22,945 nt of DNA from a virus. Made by a program: the position numbers and the translations under genes. Below the pieces are notes generated by a model. It saw nothing but the letters and a program-made list of their open reading frames with translations, searched no databases and was not told the origin of the DNA. Positions 21,413-22,945 of the stretch are shown here, piece by piece (within the stretch, counting starts at the first letter, position 1; each line of letters starts with the position of its first letter). The stretch is taken from the IMG/VR virus record IMGVR_UViG_3300037231_000281, positions 1-22,945 of that record. One strand, given 5' to 3'.

Positions 21413-21605
21413 GTGTCCGGGCGTCAGGCCGGCGACGCCGACTCCGCACTTCGGTCTCGCAAAATCCGCCCCCCCGCGCTAAACGACCACGGAAGGGCCG
21501 ACCCCGGACGTTCGTGTCGCCTTTCCACGCGCTGACGCGAGATGATCCCAGGCTGCGCGGGCCAGGGTATGAATTTTGCGCCAGCATCAACAGTGGAGCG
21601 CTTGA

Positions 21606-21631
21606 TCGAGGCGTCATTTCGACGCCATCGA
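21606..21631 (+). promoter_or_regulatory. Hairpin in the purA leader
   Basis: GGCGTC (21610-21615) and GACGCC (21621-21626) pair around a 5-base loop, and TCGA/TCGA extends the stem to 10 bp with one bulged A. It lies about 25 bases upstream of the purA start. It could influence translation or mark the end of an upstream transcript; there is no T-run. Confidence 0.3.
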
Positions 21632-21655
21632 GCCTCGCGCGGGAGATGAGAGACT

Positions 21656-22945
21656 TTGGGTAATGTGACGGTGATCGGCGCTCAATGGGGCGACGAGGGC
21701 AAGGGTCGGGTCATCGACTGGCTCGCCGACCGAGCTGACGTAGTGGTGCGTTTTCAGGGCGGCAACAATGCCGGCCACACCATTGTGGTGGGAAACAGCA
21801 CCTATAAGTTCGCCCTGCTGCCGTCTGGCGTGGTCCAGGGCAAACTATCGGTGATCGGCAACGGCGTGGTGGTCGATCCCTGGTCCCTGCTCGAGGAGAT
21901 CGAGCGAGTCCGAGCCCAGGGCCTGGCTATCGATCCGGACATTCTGGTGTTGGCCGACAACGCCGCCCTTGTCCTGCCGCTACACCGCGATCTGGACGCG
22001 GCCCGCGAGGCCCGCGCCGGAGCAGGCAGGATCGGCACCACCGGCAGGGGCATCGGCCCGGCCTATGAAGACAAGGTCGGGCGGCGGGCGATCCGCTTTT
22101 GCGACCTTGCCGACCCCACCGCCCTGGAAACCAAGATCGAACGGCTCCTCGCGCACCACCAACCCCTGCGCGCGGGGCTCGACCTCCCCGAGGTGACGGC
22201 GGAGGATCTCATGGCGCTGCTCCTTGAGGTGGCGCCCAAGGTCGGGATCTATGTAAAGCCAGCTTGGCGCGTGCTGGATCAGGCCATGAAGGCTGGCCGC
22301 CTCATCCTGTTTGAAGGCGCCCAGGCGACCATGCTCGATGTGGACCACGGCACCTACCCGTTCGTAACGTCTTCCAACACCGTGGCGGGCCAGGCGGCCA
22401 CCGGGTCGGGCGTGGGGCCTTCGGGCGGCGGCTATGTCCTGGGAATCGTCAAGGCCTATACGACCCGGGTGGGCGAGGGCCCCTTCCCTTGCGAACTACA
22501 CGACGAAATTGGCGAGCGCCTCGGCGTGCGCGGTCACGAGTTTGGCACGAACACCGGCCGCAAGCGCCGCTGCGGCTGGTTCGATGCGGTGTTGGTCCGC
22601 CAGTCGGTGGCGATCAGCGGGATCGAAGGCGTGGTGTTGACCAAGCTCGACGTGCTTGATGGTTTCGACACCTTAAGGATTTGCGTCGGTTATCGCCTGG
22701 GCGACCGGGTGCTGGACTATCTCCCGGCAAGTCTGAGCGAACAGGCGGCCGTCGAACCGATCTACGAAGAGATTGAGGGCTGGAAGGACGAAACGCGTGG
22801 CGCCCGCTCCTGGAAGGACCTGCCGGCTGCGGCGGTGAAATATGTGCGCCGCATCGAGGAGTTGATCGGCGCTCAGGTGGCCGCGGTGACCACCAGTCCG
22901 GAGCGCGAAGACATCATCATCATGCGAGACCCGTTCCGGGGGTAG
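21656..22945 (+). CDS. purA: Adenylosuccinate synthetase
   Basis: A complete 429-residue PurA, which joins IMP and aspartate using GTP to make adenylosuccinate, the first committed step to AMP. Key features are in their usual places: [10 protein letters not shown] with Asp13 and Lys16, NNAGH with His41, [18 protein letters not shown] (about 127-144), [44 protein letters not shown] and [12 protein letters not shown]. The catalytic Asp is retained, so it is not a phage PurZ (2-aminoadenine pathway). The start is TTG, chosen because it yields the typical [11 protein letters not shown]-terminus; a GAGAGA-like binding site lies close upstream. It reads as a host housekeeping gene. Confidence 0.95.
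   Translation: MGNVTVIGAQWGDEGKGRVIDWLADRADVVVRFQGGNNAGHTIVVGNSTYKFALLPSGVVQGKLSVIGNGVVVDPWSLLEEIERVRAQGLAIDPDILVLADNAALVLPLHRDLDAAREARAGAGRIGTTGRGIGPAYEDKVGRRAIRFCDLADPTALETKIERLLAHHQPLRAGLDLPEVTAEDLMALLLEVAPKVGIYVKPAWRVLDQAMKAGRLILFEGAQATMLDVDHGTYPFVTSSNTVAGQAATGSGVGPSGGGYVLGIVKAYTTRVGEGPFPCELHDEIGERLGVRGHEFGTNTGRKRRCGWFDAVLVRQSVAISGIEGVVLTKLDVLDGFDTLRICVGYRLGDRVLDYLPASLSEQAAVEPIYEEIEGWKDETRGARSWKDLPAAAVKYVRRIEELIGAQVAAVTTSPEREDIIIMRDPFRG

Noticed and set aside
21420-21439. GGCGTC/GACGCC hairpin after the caspase stop as terminator
   Set aside because: A 6-bp stem with an 8-base loop and no T-run; such short inverted repeats are expected by chance in this composition.
21656-22945. Phage-type PurZ (2-aminoadenine synthesis) instead of PurA
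   Set aside because: The catalytic Asp in WGDEGKG and the full set of PurA motifs are present, and no companion genes of that pathway are visible.

Overview
The window is high-GC DNA that looks alphaproteobacterial (Caulobacterales/Rhizobiales-like). That placement is inferred from the PurA N-terminus, the caspase-plus-beta-domain protein, the RcnB-like protein and an alphaproteobacterial-style palindrome; no rRNA or other phylogenetic marker is present. About 19 kb (1-18961) is the late region of a P22-like podophage prophage, all on the minus strand. The remaining 4 kb looks like host chromosome: an RcnB-like periplasmic protein, a secreted caspase-like peptidase and purA.

Phage layout in the direction of transcription (right to left). 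Head module: P22-type portal, scaffold-like protein, N4-gp56-family major capsid protein, then a strong intrinsic terminator. Connector and decoration module: a beta-rich virion protein, a gp4-like head-completion protein, a REP-like palindrome and two small proteins. Next come a tail-fibre-like protein with a signal peptide and a lysis cassette (TM/coiled-coil protein, Tlde1/DUF2778-type L,D-transpeptidase-fold putative endolysin, two-TM holin candidate). A run of small orphan genes ends in a gp49/66-family protein. A beta-helix tailspike with a signal/lipobox sequence follows, then a Wzy/WaaL-like O-antigen polymerase or ligase. The tail module is a second gp4-like protein, a gp10-like DNA-stabilisation protein, a small protein in the gp26 needle slot, two fibre-like proteins, a GNAT-like protein, a gp7-like ejection protein and another probable ejection protein that ends at base 1.

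Most genes overlap or abut (ATGA, GTGA and TGATG junctions), so they are probably translated from long late transcripts. The start of transcription is plausibly a pair of near-identical extended -10 promoter-like sequences upstream of the portal. No terminase, integrase, repressor or replication gene is in the window; they would have to lie left of base 1 or be missing. The portal therefore sits unusually close to host DNA, and the prophage boundary probably lies in 18962-19282.

The most unusual points are the surface-modification block (signal-bearing tailspike, Wzy-like enzyme, signal-bearing fibre) and the lysis enzyme of L,D-transpeptidase type. Also notable are two gp4-like connectors with the same beta insertion, the duplicated promoter module, and placement of the lysis/receptor block between the head and tail-completion modules.
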